This document shows, one piece after another, positions 1 through 6,687 of a DNA stretch of 11,634 nt (position 1 is its first letter; the number at the start of each line of letters is the position of its first letter). The DNA lies in assembly GCA_029940175.1 (NCBI GenBank), contig JAOZRM010000057.1:1-11634 (forward strand), in the 5' to 3' direction. Source of the stretch: Candidatus Sabulitectum sp. (GTDB lineage: Bacteria; Fermentibacterota; Fermentibacteria; Fermentibacterales; JCC-6). The translations under genes and the position numbers were made by a program. A model generated the notes under the pieces. The model was given only the letters and a program-made list of their open reading frames with translations. It was not told the DNA's origin and searched no databases.

Positions 1-2
1 CT

Positions 3-2378
3 GTTGTAACCTGTTTTGTTGCAGTACCTGATGGAGTTGATCTTGATCTCTCCTTTTCTGCAAATTGTATGGAGATGATTGAATGCCTGCCAGTGTACCC
101 GGCTCCTTATGACAGCCTTGTTCATCAGCAGGGAGTTACGTACATAGATGAATTTTTCCGGAAGGACCCGGCAGCTTACTCTTCTTCAGTGTGGTACCCT
201 TCAGTAACCGCTGAGATATCAGGTGAGTTCAGACTGCGTGATCAGCGGGTTGCCATAGTTAATGTATACCCTGTTCAGTTCCTTGCTTCAGAAAACAGTC
301 TGAGAGTATGGAGTGATATAGAAGTAAAAGTTAATTTTCAGGGTGCAAATCCAGTCTGGAACCAGGCCGGTCTTGGTTATTACGATCACATCATTGGCGA
401 CAGATTGATCGGGTACAAACCGGATGTTGCTCCAATTCCAATGGGATTGCCAGCAGGAAGTGTTTACAGACCTACAGATCTCACCGTAGCTCCTCCTGAA
501 ATCCCGGATTATGTAATTATCACAGCAGGAGGATTGGACGGCACATGGATTGATGACCTGGCCAATCATAGAGCCCAATTGAACAGCTTTGATGTTCTTA
601 TTGCAACAAGCGATAATATTTTCTGGCAATTCAGAACCATTGAAAGGGTTCTTACCCCTGGTCTTATCAGGGATTATCTGGAAACATTGTGGGAATTTGG
701 CTCTCCGGGAGACAGACCATCGTATTTACTGTTGATTGGAGACCATGAAGATGGATCCTGTACAGCACCCTGGTTCCTGCCGACTTTTGTTGAGAATGTG
801 TTTGGTTATGGAAACGATGAGTGGTTTGTCTATTTTGATGAACCCAGATTCGTTCCTTCATCGCTCCCAGATATGATTGTAGGCAGATTACCGGCAAGAG
901 ATACAGATAACCTTCAGGACATGATTGATCTTATTGAATTATATGAGTCAGAAGCAGTTCCTCCTTACCCGGAGAATTTGGTGAGTCGCAGACGAATCAC
1001 AAGGCTTACCGGTACAGTAAGAGATAAGGATGCATTTATTACTGACGATACATGGGATCCTTCAGTTGGTTGGACAGACTCTCTTCGCACATGGATGGGA
1101 TATGGCTGGGATAACTACTACTGCGGTGATGGAGAGGATACTTCTAGTGCATGGCTTCCCAATCCCGACGGCAGCAGCATGACCAGTGCTGACTGGGTCG
1201 ATGCCTGCAATACCGTATTTGAAAGAGGGTCTCAGGTAGCATTCTATGCTGACCATGGAGACTTTCACATGTTTTCAGCAGGGCTGAACTGGGGGCCGCC
1301 AGCTCCAGAAAATTTCGGAGTACCCGATTCAACCTTTAATGATCTTGATGTACTGGCACTAACCCCTGACTCGGATCACTGGCCTCCCTTTTTGTTGTTG
1401 CTTTGTTGTTCATCTGGAACATTCAATCACACAACCGATGAGCATCAGACTATCAATGAATATCAATCTCTCTGCTATGATCACGGTGCAACTACTCCAT
1501 ACGATTTTTCCACTGACTGCCTTGCTGAAGATTTCATCAAGCATACAGAGTGCGGTGCCATTGGAGTGTTTGCTGGATCAAATTCATCGGGAATCTTTTC
1601 ATATCAATGGTATGGCAAAGGAATACTTACAGCAGTATTTGAGAGGGGTTTCACAAGAACCGGAGATGCCATCCTTGCTGCCAGAATTAAACATCTTGAT
1701 CAACTCATGCCTTTTGGTGCAGCAACAGAGGAATTAGCCCAGTTTAACCTTCTTGGAGATCCGGCGGTGGATATAGGTGACCGTATAAAGTTCAGAAACT
1801 GCTGCGATCTGATCATCAGCCCTGCAGACCTTGAGATGAACAGGTATCCCACCATGAGCGTTGATGGGGCAGGTCTTGTTAATTTTTATGCTACAGTCAG
1901 GAATGCCAGCTGGCAGGATGCTGGTCCTTTTGTTGTTACCATGGAGGTGACAGATGGCAACAGTGTCCCCGACATTCTCACAGCTCAGTGTTCAGGGCTG
2001 GATGCCGGTGATGAAACAATCATTGAATTTGAGTGGAACAATACATGGTTTACACCTCCCGGAACACTCTTTCTGACTGTATCGGCAACCGACCCTGGCG
2101 GTCTTGCTCCTGATTCATGGATGCTGAACAATTCAGCAATAATATCCCTGGAAACACTAGACTTTTACCCTAACGAAACAGGTTGGCCTCTTTCTACAGT
2201 TGAGTCTATCATTGTTCCCCCGGTTCTCTGCGATTTTGACGGAGCTCCCGGTCACGATCTGGAAATAGTAATAGTAACGGAAAGACAATTGCATGTTTTT
2301 CGGAGTGATTCTCCAGGATCACCGATATGGGAATCGGGTTATTACTTTATGTTCAATACGCCCTCAGGTGCATTCTGA
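3..2378 (+). CDS. Gingipain-like C25 cysteine peptidase, 5'-partial, frame interrupted by TGA
   Basis: Secreted cysteine endopeptidase of family C25, the clan of gingipains and PorU. The frame is open to the left edge: 22 codons precede the first ATG at 69 and read like the C25 propeptide, so the true start lies outside the window. In order: propeptide (to about 480); alpha/beta peptidase core (about 500-1790) with a YVIITAGGL strand and a YLLLIGDHEDG strand; the likely catalytic His in YADHG (codon 1254-1256); the likely catalytic Cys in LLLLCCSSG (1404-1409, probably the second Cys); then CGAIGVFAGS and the family-typical FNLLGDPAV. A CARDB-like Ig domain follows (about 1800-2155), then one FG-GAP-like blade (about 2180-2310). 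The TGA at 2376-2378 cuts the protein right after that blade, and the rest of the propeller continues in the same frame. The catalytic core lies wholly upstream of the stop. Catalytic assignments come from motif reading, not alignment. Confidence 0.85.
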   Translation, partial: VVTCFVAVPDGVDLDLSFSANCMEMIECLPVYPAPYDSLVHQQGVTYIDEFFRKDPAAYSSSVWYPSVTAEISGEFRLRDQRVAIVNVYPVQFLASENSLRVWSDIEVKVNFQGANPVWNQAGLGYYDHIIGDRLIGYKPDVAPIPMGLPAGSVYRPTDLTVAPPEIPDYVIITAGGLDGTWIDDLANHRAQLNSFDVLIATSDNIFWQFRTIERVLTPGLIRDYLETLWEFGSPGDRPSYLLLIGDHEDGSCTAPWFLPTFVENVFGYGNDEWFVYFDEPRFVPSSLPDMIVGRLPARDTDNLQDMIDLIELYESEAVPPYPENLVSRRRITRLTGTVRDKDAFITDDTWDPSVGWTDSLRTWMGYGWDNYYCGDGEDTSSAWLPNPDGSSMTSADWVDACNTVFERGSQVAFYADHGDFHMFSAGLNWGPPAPENFGVPDSTFNDLDVLALTPDSDHWPPFLLLLCCSSGTFNHTTDEHQTINEYQSLCYDHGATTPYDFSTDCLAEDFIKHTECGAIGVFAGSNSSGIFSYQWYGKGILTAVFERGFTRTGDAILAARIKHLDQLMPFGAATEELAQFNLLGDPAVDIGDRIKFRNCCDLIISPADLEMNRYPTMSVDGAGLVNFYATVRNASWQDAGPFVVTMEVTDGNSVPDILTAQCSGLDAGDETIIEFEWNNTWFTPPGTLFLTVSATDPGGLAPDSWMLNNSAIISLETLDFYPNETGWPLSTVESIIVPPVLCDFDGAPGHDLEIVIVTERQLHVFRSDSPGSPIWESGYYFMFNTPSGAF

Positions 2379-2400
2379 CCCAGTATCCCGGTTGCCGGGA
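2376..2400 (+). other. In-frame TGA-C followed by a 6-bp hairpin inside the peptidase reading frame
   Basis: TGA at 2376-2378 is followed by C, the context known to be leakiest for UGA. Seven bases later comes a perfect inverted repeat, TCCCGG (2386-2391), loop TTG, CCGGGA (2395-2400). Both sides of the stop are in one frame and code for consecutive repeats of the same propeller. This may be a nonsense mutation, a base error, or a site of stop-codon readthrough. The sequence alone does not decide. Confidence 0.6.
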
Positions 2401-2402
2401 AT

Positions 2403-3503
2403 GTGGTCGGGGACGGTCTTTCAGATATCGTTGTAGACGGTCAGGATGAATTGATGATTTTCAACACAACTTCCACATCTCCGATCAGCAGTTTTGCTCA
2501 TTCAGGGGAATGGTTCTGGAAGTACAATCACACCGTTGCCCTTGCTGATTTCGCAGAAGAGGCAGACTTTGAGACAAGGGATGAGATAGTACTTATTCGA
2601 GGTAGAGAACTGCATGTCTTTGATGTGATCAACGATGATCTCGTGGCCATTCGAACGGTTCAACTTCCAGGTATACCGGCAGAAGCATATGGTATTTCAA
2701 GCTGGCCCTTGCTTGAGGATCTTAACAGTGATGGCAGTCCAGAGATTATTGTGAGGATAAATTGGAATGAGTTAATGCAACCGAATCAGATGTGTATTGT
2801 ATATGATTATGATGCTGGTACATTCATTCCTGAGAGAATCTGGTCAGGTGCGTCCTGGAGAACTATTCCAGCAGTTGGGGCGTTGCCCCAAGGGCAGTTA
2901 ATCTCACTTCCCACAAACCAGGCAACATCTGCACAGAATCCTGCATTGCTGCTTGATCCTGGAGATCTGACAACAAGTGCAGAGTGCCAGAGAAATATCG
3001 GTCTTGACTCCTACTATGTTCCTTACTGCATCATGGCTGACTGGGAAGCACCACTTGGCCAGGCTGATCGTATTATCGCCAATACTGAAAACCAGTGCTT
3101 TGCGTGGGATGAGAATGGTGATCATAGGAACGGCTATCCCATTGAATATGAAGAGTACGCTGGATTAACTCGTCCCCCTTTCCCAGCACTTGGTGAACTG
3201 GATGATCATGACGGGTTCGATTATGCTGATGTAATCACAGCCACCAGAGAGGGTACGGTGTTTGCGATATCCAGTAGTGGCAGTGAGCTTGTTAATCTTG
3301 GCTTTCCATACACCCTTCCTGCATCAGTTCAGGGTGGTTTTGTTATTGCCGATATAGACAATGACGGCAGGGTAGAGGTTGTCTTTGGAACCATGGATAA
3401 CTACATTCATATATGGGAACTTGGCAGATGTTCAGCGGGTTATACTCCATGGCCCCAGTGTCAGCATGATGCTGCACGAACAGGAGTTCTAGAGGAGGAT
3501 TAA
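2403..3503 (+). CDS. C-terminal FG-GAP/VCBS-like propeller of the C25 peptidase, downstream of the TGA
   Basis: This is the in-frame continuation of the peptidase. Coding sense starts right after the TGA, at 2379; the first possible start codon is GTG at 2403. Six FG-GAP/VCBS-like repeats can be read: GDGLSDIVVDG, a DEIVLIRGRELHVFD type, LEDLNSDGSPEIIV, ADWEAPLGQADRIIA, LGELDDHDGFDYADVI and IADIDNDGRVEVVFG. With the one repeat before the TGA this makes about seven, the size of a common beta-propeller. The end, WPQCQHDAARTG, is a usual closing motif of such proteins. No good ribosome binding site precedes GTG 2403 (only GGGA, too close and inside the hairpin), and there is no signal peptide, so it is unlikely to be an independent secreted gene. 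It has no type IX sorting domain of its own. Its TAA overlaps the next start (TAATG). Confidence 0.7.
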   Translation: MVGDGLSDIVVDGQDELMIFNTTSTSPISSFAHSGEWFWKYNHTVALADFAEEADFETRDEIVLIRGRELHVFDVINDDLVAIRTVQLPGIPAEAYGISSWPLLEDLNSDGSPEIIVRINWNELMQPNQMCIVYDYDAGTFIPERIWSGASWRTIPAVGALPQGQLISLPTNQATSAQNPALLLDPGDLTTSAECQRNIGLDSYYVPYCIMADWEAPLGQADRIIANTENQCFAWDENGDHRNGYPIEYEEYAGLTRPPFPALGELDDHDGFDYADVITATREGTVFAISSSGSELVNLGFPYTLPASVQGGFVIADIDNDGRVEVVFGTMDNYIHIWELGRCSAGYTPWPQCQHDAARTGVLEED

Positions 3504-4933
3504 TGTTGTTGTCACTGATTCTGTCCGGCTTGTTTTTGATGACCCATGCACCTGGATGGAGTTTGCCAATAATCACTACGGATATGTGGTCATACAGCAG
3601 TCAACAGGACAAATCCATTCAGGTTACAGGTACTGATACTCTGCACCAAGCATGGAACAGGTTTAATCAAGAGAGTAGGATTGGTTACAAGGTTTATCTC
3701 CCGGATGGAACAGTACTCTTTCCAGAAACCATGGTATCAAATGATGTTGGATCAACCTATACCACCGGTTGTCTGGTGAATGAGGATAGTGTTGCTCTGT
3801 TCTGGCGAGTGGGGGCTCCCGCCTGGTACACTATTAGGGACAGCTCAGGTGCGGAGTTGGTGCCCACCAGCCTCCTGATTCCGGATTCCTATGTGAGTCG
3901 CCCAAGAGTAGAGGCTTCAAGCGACAGTCTTGGGCGTATTCATACATCCTTTGAGATTTCCGATGGAGTCTGCTATGCTGTGTTTGAGCCTGGACTTGGT
4001 GAGGTGTTCAGGGATACAGTTCCAGGCAGTCTGGATGATATCTCAAACATCTGTGTTGATGGTAACAGGGTGCATATTATTTTTACAGCGGATTTTGATC
4101 TGCCTGCCTACATTCAGTACGACCTTGAAGGCAACATTGTGATACCCCCTGTTGAACTTGTACAGGGGCTTGCTGACCTTTATCCAATGTCATCAGTGAC
4201 TGTTGATGGCAATGGCAATTTTTGGTGTTTCTTATACTATGCTACAGGTGGAGCGACTTCTTATGTCCTCTCTACAGTCAAGGTTGATTCTGAAACCGGT
4301 GATGTACTGGTTATAAAAGAGATTGAGACACCCAATCTTTGCGCCTGGTTTATGAATATCCTCCCTGGACCAGATGGAGACACTCTGTATCTGATGTGGC
4401 TGGCCTTTTGGCAGAGTGACCATTATGTCTGTTTTGCAATCATTGATAAAGATGGTAACTTTATTGAAGAGCCATATGCAGCCTATGACTACAGTGATGA
4501 GGAAGTTCAGCAGCTTGCCAGTCTTGAAGCCGTCACGAATGATGATGGTGATGTCTTTGCTATCTGGAGTACTTACTTCCCTGAAGTGCATCCCAATGCT
4601 TACTACATTGTCATGGGCTGGTTTGATCACAACTGGGTAGCGGTGGAAGAATCAACCAGTGAACCTGTTGATGTTGAACCCTTTGTTCTCCAAAGCTCCA
4701 CTAATCCTTTCACGGAGAGCGTAACAATTACTGTTCAGGGAGCAATTATACCGGATCAGCTTCTGGTCTACGATTTTACAGGTCGCCTTGTAAGAACCAT
4801 TTCCCTTATCAGTGGCAATGCTTTTCTGTGGGATGGATGTGATTCAGAAGGTAATGAACTGCCTGCAGGAGCCTACACCATCCATGGAACATCTGCCTGT
4901 AACACAGCTACTATTCAAGTAGTGAAGCTGTAG
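3503..4933 (+). CDS. Secreted propeller-like protein with C-terminal type IX-like (FlgD-Ig) sorting domain
   Basis: A 476-residue exported protein of unknown substrate. The start ATG at 3503 shares one base with the preceding TAA and has a strong SD (AGGAGG within 3491-3498), so it is probably translationally coupled to the peptidase frame. Residues 1-20 form a signal peptide (LLSLILSGLFLMTHA). The body (about 30-385) is beta-rich with repeated D-x-x-G-x-x-H/F motifs (DSLGRIHTSFE, VDGNRVHIIF, VDGNGNFWCF), like sialidase/BNR-type propellers. No catalytic residues can be named. Residues 393-476 form a FlgD-Ig/type A CTD-like module: SSTNPFTESV, LLVYDFTGRLVRTI, WDGCDSEGNELPAGAYTI and a final TIQVVKL. 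In Bacteroidota such modules direct secretion by the type IX system, and that role is inferred here. The coupling suggests that this protein and the peptidase are made together. Confidence 0.85.
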   Translation: MLLSLILSGLFLMTHAPGWSLPIITTDMWSYSSQQDKSIQVTGTDTLHQAWNRFNQESRIGYKVYLPDGTVLFPETMVSNDVGSTYTTGCLVNEDSVALFWRVGAPAWYTIRDSSGAELVPTSLLIPDSYVSRPRVEASSDSLGRIHTSFEISDGVCYAVFEPGLGEVFRDTVPGSLDDISNICVDGNRVHIIFTADFDLPAYIQYDLEGNIVIPPVELVQGLADLYPMSSVTVDGNGNFWCFLYYATGGATSYVLSTVKVDSETGDVLVIKEIETPNLCAWFMNILPGPDGDTLYLMWLAFWQSDHYVCFAIIDKDGNFIEEPYAAYDYSDEEVQQLASLEAVTNDDGDVFAIWSTYFPEVHPNAYYIVMGWFDHNWVAVEESTSEPVDVEPFVLQSSTNPFTESVTITVQGAIIPDQLLVYDFTGRLVRTISLISGNAFLWDGCDSEGNELPAGAYTIHGTSACNTATIQVVKL

Positions 4934-4998
4934 ACGAAGTTTATGGTTACTGATTGCACAGATAATTGCTAGTAATTAGAATAAGATGACTTAAAAAG

Positions 4999-5026
4999 GG
5001 CTCCATGAGCAAGTCATGGAGCCTTT
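4999..5026. terminator. Perfect 10-bp hairpin after the peptidase operon, possibly bidirectional
   Basis: GGCTCCATGA (4999-5008), loop GCAAG, TCATGGAGCC (5014-5023). On the + strand it is followed by only TTT, so it is a modest terminator for the gene ending at 4933. On the - strand the stem is followed by five T (from the A run 4993-4997), which would stop transcription coming from the lipoprotein genes. Confidence 0.65.
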
Positions 5027-5171
5027 GGCGCTTCGGTCAAGTCTCCCAGCGAACTATTTTCTGGTTCCCCAAGTCCATACCCAAATCAGAGAAAAGCTTC
5101 AGAAATCTTTGATTAGAACCTTATCGGCAAGGGACATGACACAAACAGAAGAACGAAGGTTTCAAAAATGA
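5016..5171 (+). pseudogene. Decayed BrnT-like (DUF497) toxin, C-terminal remnant
   Basis: This frame ends IRTLSARDMTQTEERRFQK and stop (5112-5171). That closely resembles the C-terminus of BrnT/DUF497 ribonuclease toxins, whose usual ending is of the type IRIISARxxTxxERxxY. A preceding VHTQIREK stretch is compatible with the family's strand before this motif. Further upstream the match fades, and the frame closes at a TAA at 4992. The ATG at 5016 lies inside the hairpin arm and may be chance, so the left border is arbitrary. The N-terminal half, with its active-site region, is missing. The stop TGA (5169-5171) overlaps the next ATG as ATGA, the usual layout of toxin then antitoxin in these modules. 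The identification comes from motif memory and is fairly short. Confidence 0.5.
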
Positions 5172-5287
5172 AAAAGGAAATACCCAGCTTTAAGGCCGAA
5201 GAAGAGGAACGTCAGTTCTGGCAGCCCCACGATTCAGCAGAATATCTGGACTGGAAGAGTGCAGGCTTCTTCTTCCTGCAGGTATAA
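5168..5287 (+). pseudogene. Truncated CopG-type antitoxin (PF12441-like N-terminal segment)
   Basis: A 39-residue ORF beginning MKKEIPSFKAEEEERQFW and continuing with QPHDSAEYLDWKSAG. The family signature of CopG-type antitoxins paired with BrnT-like toxins is IPxFKSEEEExxFWxxHDSxxYxDW followed by a ribbon-helix-helix DNA-binding domain. Here homology stops after DWKSA and the frame ends in FFFLQV and TAA. The whole ribbon-helix-helix part (about 45 residues) is gone, so the peptide should not bind the operator. The truncation point abuts the terminator of the convergent lipoprotein gene, and the TAA lies in that terminator's A run. A rearrangement that brought in the lipoprotein cassette may have removed the end of the gene. 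The toxin remnant upstream overlaps it by 4 bases. Confidence 0.65.
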
Positions 5288-5311
5288 AAAAGGGCGCTCC
5301 GAAGAGCGCCC
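5286..5311 (-). terminator. Intrinsic terminator of the first lipoprotein gene
   Basis: On the minus strand: GGGCGCTC, tetraloop TTCG, GAGCGCCC, then six T (5291 down to 5286). This is a near-ideal intrinsic terminator, 17 bases after the TAA of the gene at 5328-5801. Confidence 0.92.
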
Positions 5312-5327
5312 CTTAAACAATAACCGA

Positions 5328-5801
5328 TTACATGAAGTCCATACCTTCGCCACCGATTTTCCAGCTACCGTCTTCAAGGATAAGCTCGAGATCCTCGGTT
5401 TCGCCGTCCATTGTCATAGGAACTGTTGCAATGTCGCCGTCGATTGTTGCTGTTCCAATTTCAATTGCGCTGAAATCTGGCATTTCTGCAGTAACCATCT
5501 CACTGTTGAGAAGAATTGTAACAACTTTTGCAGCGTCAAGATTTGAAACCTCATCAGGTGTAATCTCAATACCCATCATTACTGCCATTGCAGCTGTTCC
5601 CTCTGGGTCAGCTTTCAACTCAACAAGGAATTCATCCATTCCTGCAAGTACCTCTGCGGAAAGACAGCTGACAACTGCATCGCCATCAGCATTCTGTACG
5701 CCGTCCATGAGTTTCTGCACAACCTGTTCCGGTGTTCCGCTTCCACCACAGGCGATCGCGAGAACAAATACTGCTGCAAGAGCAAGAGCAAACTTCTTCA
5801 T
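5328..5801 (-). CDS. DUF4878/NTF2-like lipoprotein, copy 1
   Basis: A 157-residue predicted lipoprotein. The signal peptide MKKFALALAAVFVLAIACGG has a lipobox (L-A-I-A-C) with the acylated Cys at about residue 18. The mature part starts GTPEQVVQKLMDGVQNADGDAVV, the pattern of DUF4878/NTF2-like domains in which a helical start is followed by a curved sheet. It ends in two strands, DLELILEDGSWKI. A Cys in VVSCLS is shared with copy 2. Start ATG at 5801 has AGGAGGG nine bases upstream, a clear SD. It is transcribed alone, with its own promoter (5905-5932) and terminator (5286-5311). The role is unknown: family members are small envelope lipoproteins, and ligand binding is only a guess. Copy 2 lies upstream and a decayed third copy further on. 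Confidence 0.88.
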   Translation of the reverse strand: MKKFALALAAVFVLAIACGGSGTPEQVVQKLMDGVQNADGDAVVSCLSAEVLAGMDEFLVELKADPEGTAAMAVMMGIEITPDEVSNLDAAKVVTILLNSEMVTAEMPDFSAIEIGTATIDGDIATVPMTMDGETEDLELILEDGSWKIGGEGMDFM

Positions 5802-5824
5802 CTAAAAAACCCTCCTGATTGATA

Positions 5825-5867
5825 TTGTTCAGAACAGAAAGACAGACCCCGTCTTACCTCTGAACAA
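5825..5867 (-). promoter_or_regulatory. Structured 5' leader of lipoprotein copy 1
   Basis: Between promoter and SD lies a 9-bp inverted repeat, TTGTTCAGA (5825-5833) with TCTGAACAA (5859-5867). It encloses a second small stem, AAGAC (5839-5843) with GTCTT (5851-5855), around a C-rich loop (G-rich in the RNA). The hairpin ends about nine bases before the SD. It may stabilise the mRNA or tune translation. No known riboswitch fold was recognised. Confidence 0.4.
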
Positions 5868-5904
5868 ACACTACTGATAACCAAAATAACAAAACCATCT
5901 GCCG

Positions 5905-5932
5905 ATTATAGCTCTTTGCAGGTTTGATGCAA
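5905..5932 (-). promoter_or_regulatory. Sigma70-type promoter of lipoprotein copy 1
   Basis: On the minus strand -35 TTGCAT (5932-5927), 16-base spacer, -10 TATAAT (5910-5905). The same two hexamers and spacing stand before copy 2, which supports the call. The expected transcript start is near 5898, giving a leader of roughly 95 bases. Confidence 0.75.
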
Positions 5933-5999
5933 ACGAAACTGTTTTCACAATTTACCGCTGAACTTAGCGAATTCAATGGTTCATTACTTTTTTTTATGG

Positions 6000-6024
6000 A
6001 AAAGGGGCGCCTGACTGGCGCCCC
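6000..6024 (-). terminator. Intrinsic terminator of the second lipoprotein gene
   Basis: On the minus strand: GGGGCGCC, loop AGTCA, GGCGCCCC, then TTTT (6003-6000). It lies about 25 bases after the TAG of the gene at 6049-6519. The T run is short but the stem is very stable. Confidence 0.85.
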
Positions 6025-6048
6025 GAAAAAGATGTCTCTGATAAGAAT

Positions 6049-6519
6049 CTAGGGAGTTTTGCTGATCTTCCAGTTGCCATCCTCAAGAACAAGCTCAAGT
6101 TCTTCACTTTCGCCGTCTGCAGTAACGTTTACTACGGCAGTCTGGCCATCTTCAGCAATAACAGTTTCACCTATCTCTACATTGGAGAGGTCAGGCATAT
6201 CTGCAGAAGCAGCTTCGCTGGTGAGCATTGCACCAAGGAACTGTCCCACTGTTAACTCCGCAACCTCTTCAGGTGTGAATTCAATACCCATCATGGCAAG
6301 CTGAGCAACAGACTCATCCGGCGCTGCTCTCAATATCTCAATAAATCCATCCAGCTCAACAAGACCTTCTGATGACATGCAACCTACAACACCATCACCA
6401 TCTCCACTGTTCCAAGCCTCAAGGAACCTCTGAACAACCTGTTCCGGTGTTGCGGCACCGCCGCCACAGGCCATGGCAAGAACAAGTACTGCTGCAAGAG
6501 CAAGTGCAAATTTCTTCAT
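6049..6519 (-). CDS. DUF4878/NTF2-like lipoprotein, copy 2
   Basis: A 156-residue paralogue of the gene at 5328-5801. The signal peptide MKKFALALAAVLVLAMACGG carries the lipobox L-A-M-A-C. The mature part begins ATPEQVVQRFLEAWNSGDGDGVV, an even clearer DUF4878/NTF2-like opening than in copy 1. It shares MMGIEFTPEEV in the middle and ELELVLEDGNWKI at the end, stops earlier (KTP), and keeps the shared Cys (VVGCMS). The signal-peptide DNA is almost the same in both copies (about 6 changes in 56 bases), while the mature proteins have drifted far apart. Start ATG at 6519 has GGAGGGG about ten bases upstream. It has its own promoter (6612-6639) and terminator (6000-6024). Function is unknown; an envelope role is inferred from the lipobox. 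Confidence 0.88.
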   Translation of the reverse strand: MKKFALALAAVLVLAMACGGGAATPEQVVQRFLEAWNSGDGDGVVGCMSSEGLVELDGFIEILRAAPDESVAQLAMMGIEFTPEEVAELTVGQFLGAMLTSEAASADMPDLSNVEIGETVIAEDGQTAVVNVTADGESEELELVLEDGNWKISKTP

Positions 6520-6611
6520 ACGTTAATACCCCTCCACTACGTTACCCAGTATCAGTGATATTCACCACCTGCTCTGAATAATCTTTTTGCTGAAACCAAA
6601 ATTACTGCAGA

Positions 6612-6639
6612 ATTATAGTGATTCGTCCGGGTGATGCAA
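6612..6639 (-). promoter_or_regulatory. Sigma70-type promoter of lipoprotein copy 2
   Basis: On the minus strand -35 TTGCAT (6639-6634), 16-base spacer, -10 TATAAT (6617-6612), identical in hexamers and spacing to the copy 1 promoter. An ATTTTGGTT stretch just downstream is also shared between the two leaders, showing that the duplication included the control region. The leader is roughly 85 bases. Confidence 0.75.
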
Positions 6640-6687
6640 ATACGTCTTGTGCAGGTAGAAAATGAGTGCCCTATGAGAGGAAACAAA

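Noticed and set aside
1438..1737. 99-codon + strand ORF in another frame inside the peptidase
   Set aside because: It overlaps the catalytic region of the C25 gene out of frame, with no SD or motif.
2376..2400. Selenocysteine codon with a SECIS hairpin
   Set aside because: The hairpin has a three-base loop and lacks the bulged U and GU-rich apical loop of bacterial SECIS. The position is a loop between propeller blades with no redox motif.
5261..5279. Small inverted repeat GCAGG...CCTGC at the end of the antitoxin remnant
   Set aside because: Only 5 bp with a 9-base loop; not distinguishable from chance.
5332..5805. 157-codon ORF on the + strand opposite lipoprotein copy 1
   Set aside because: It mirrors the lipoprotein gene, is rich in Ser/Thr from antisense codons, and has no SD or domain. 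The minus-strand gene has SD, lipobox, promoter and terminator.
5933..5999. AT-rich stretch with a run of eight T between lipoprotein cassettes, looked at as a promoter or UP element
   Set aside because: The run lies about 55 bases upstream of the -35 of copy 1, too far for an UP element, and no paired hexamers were found.
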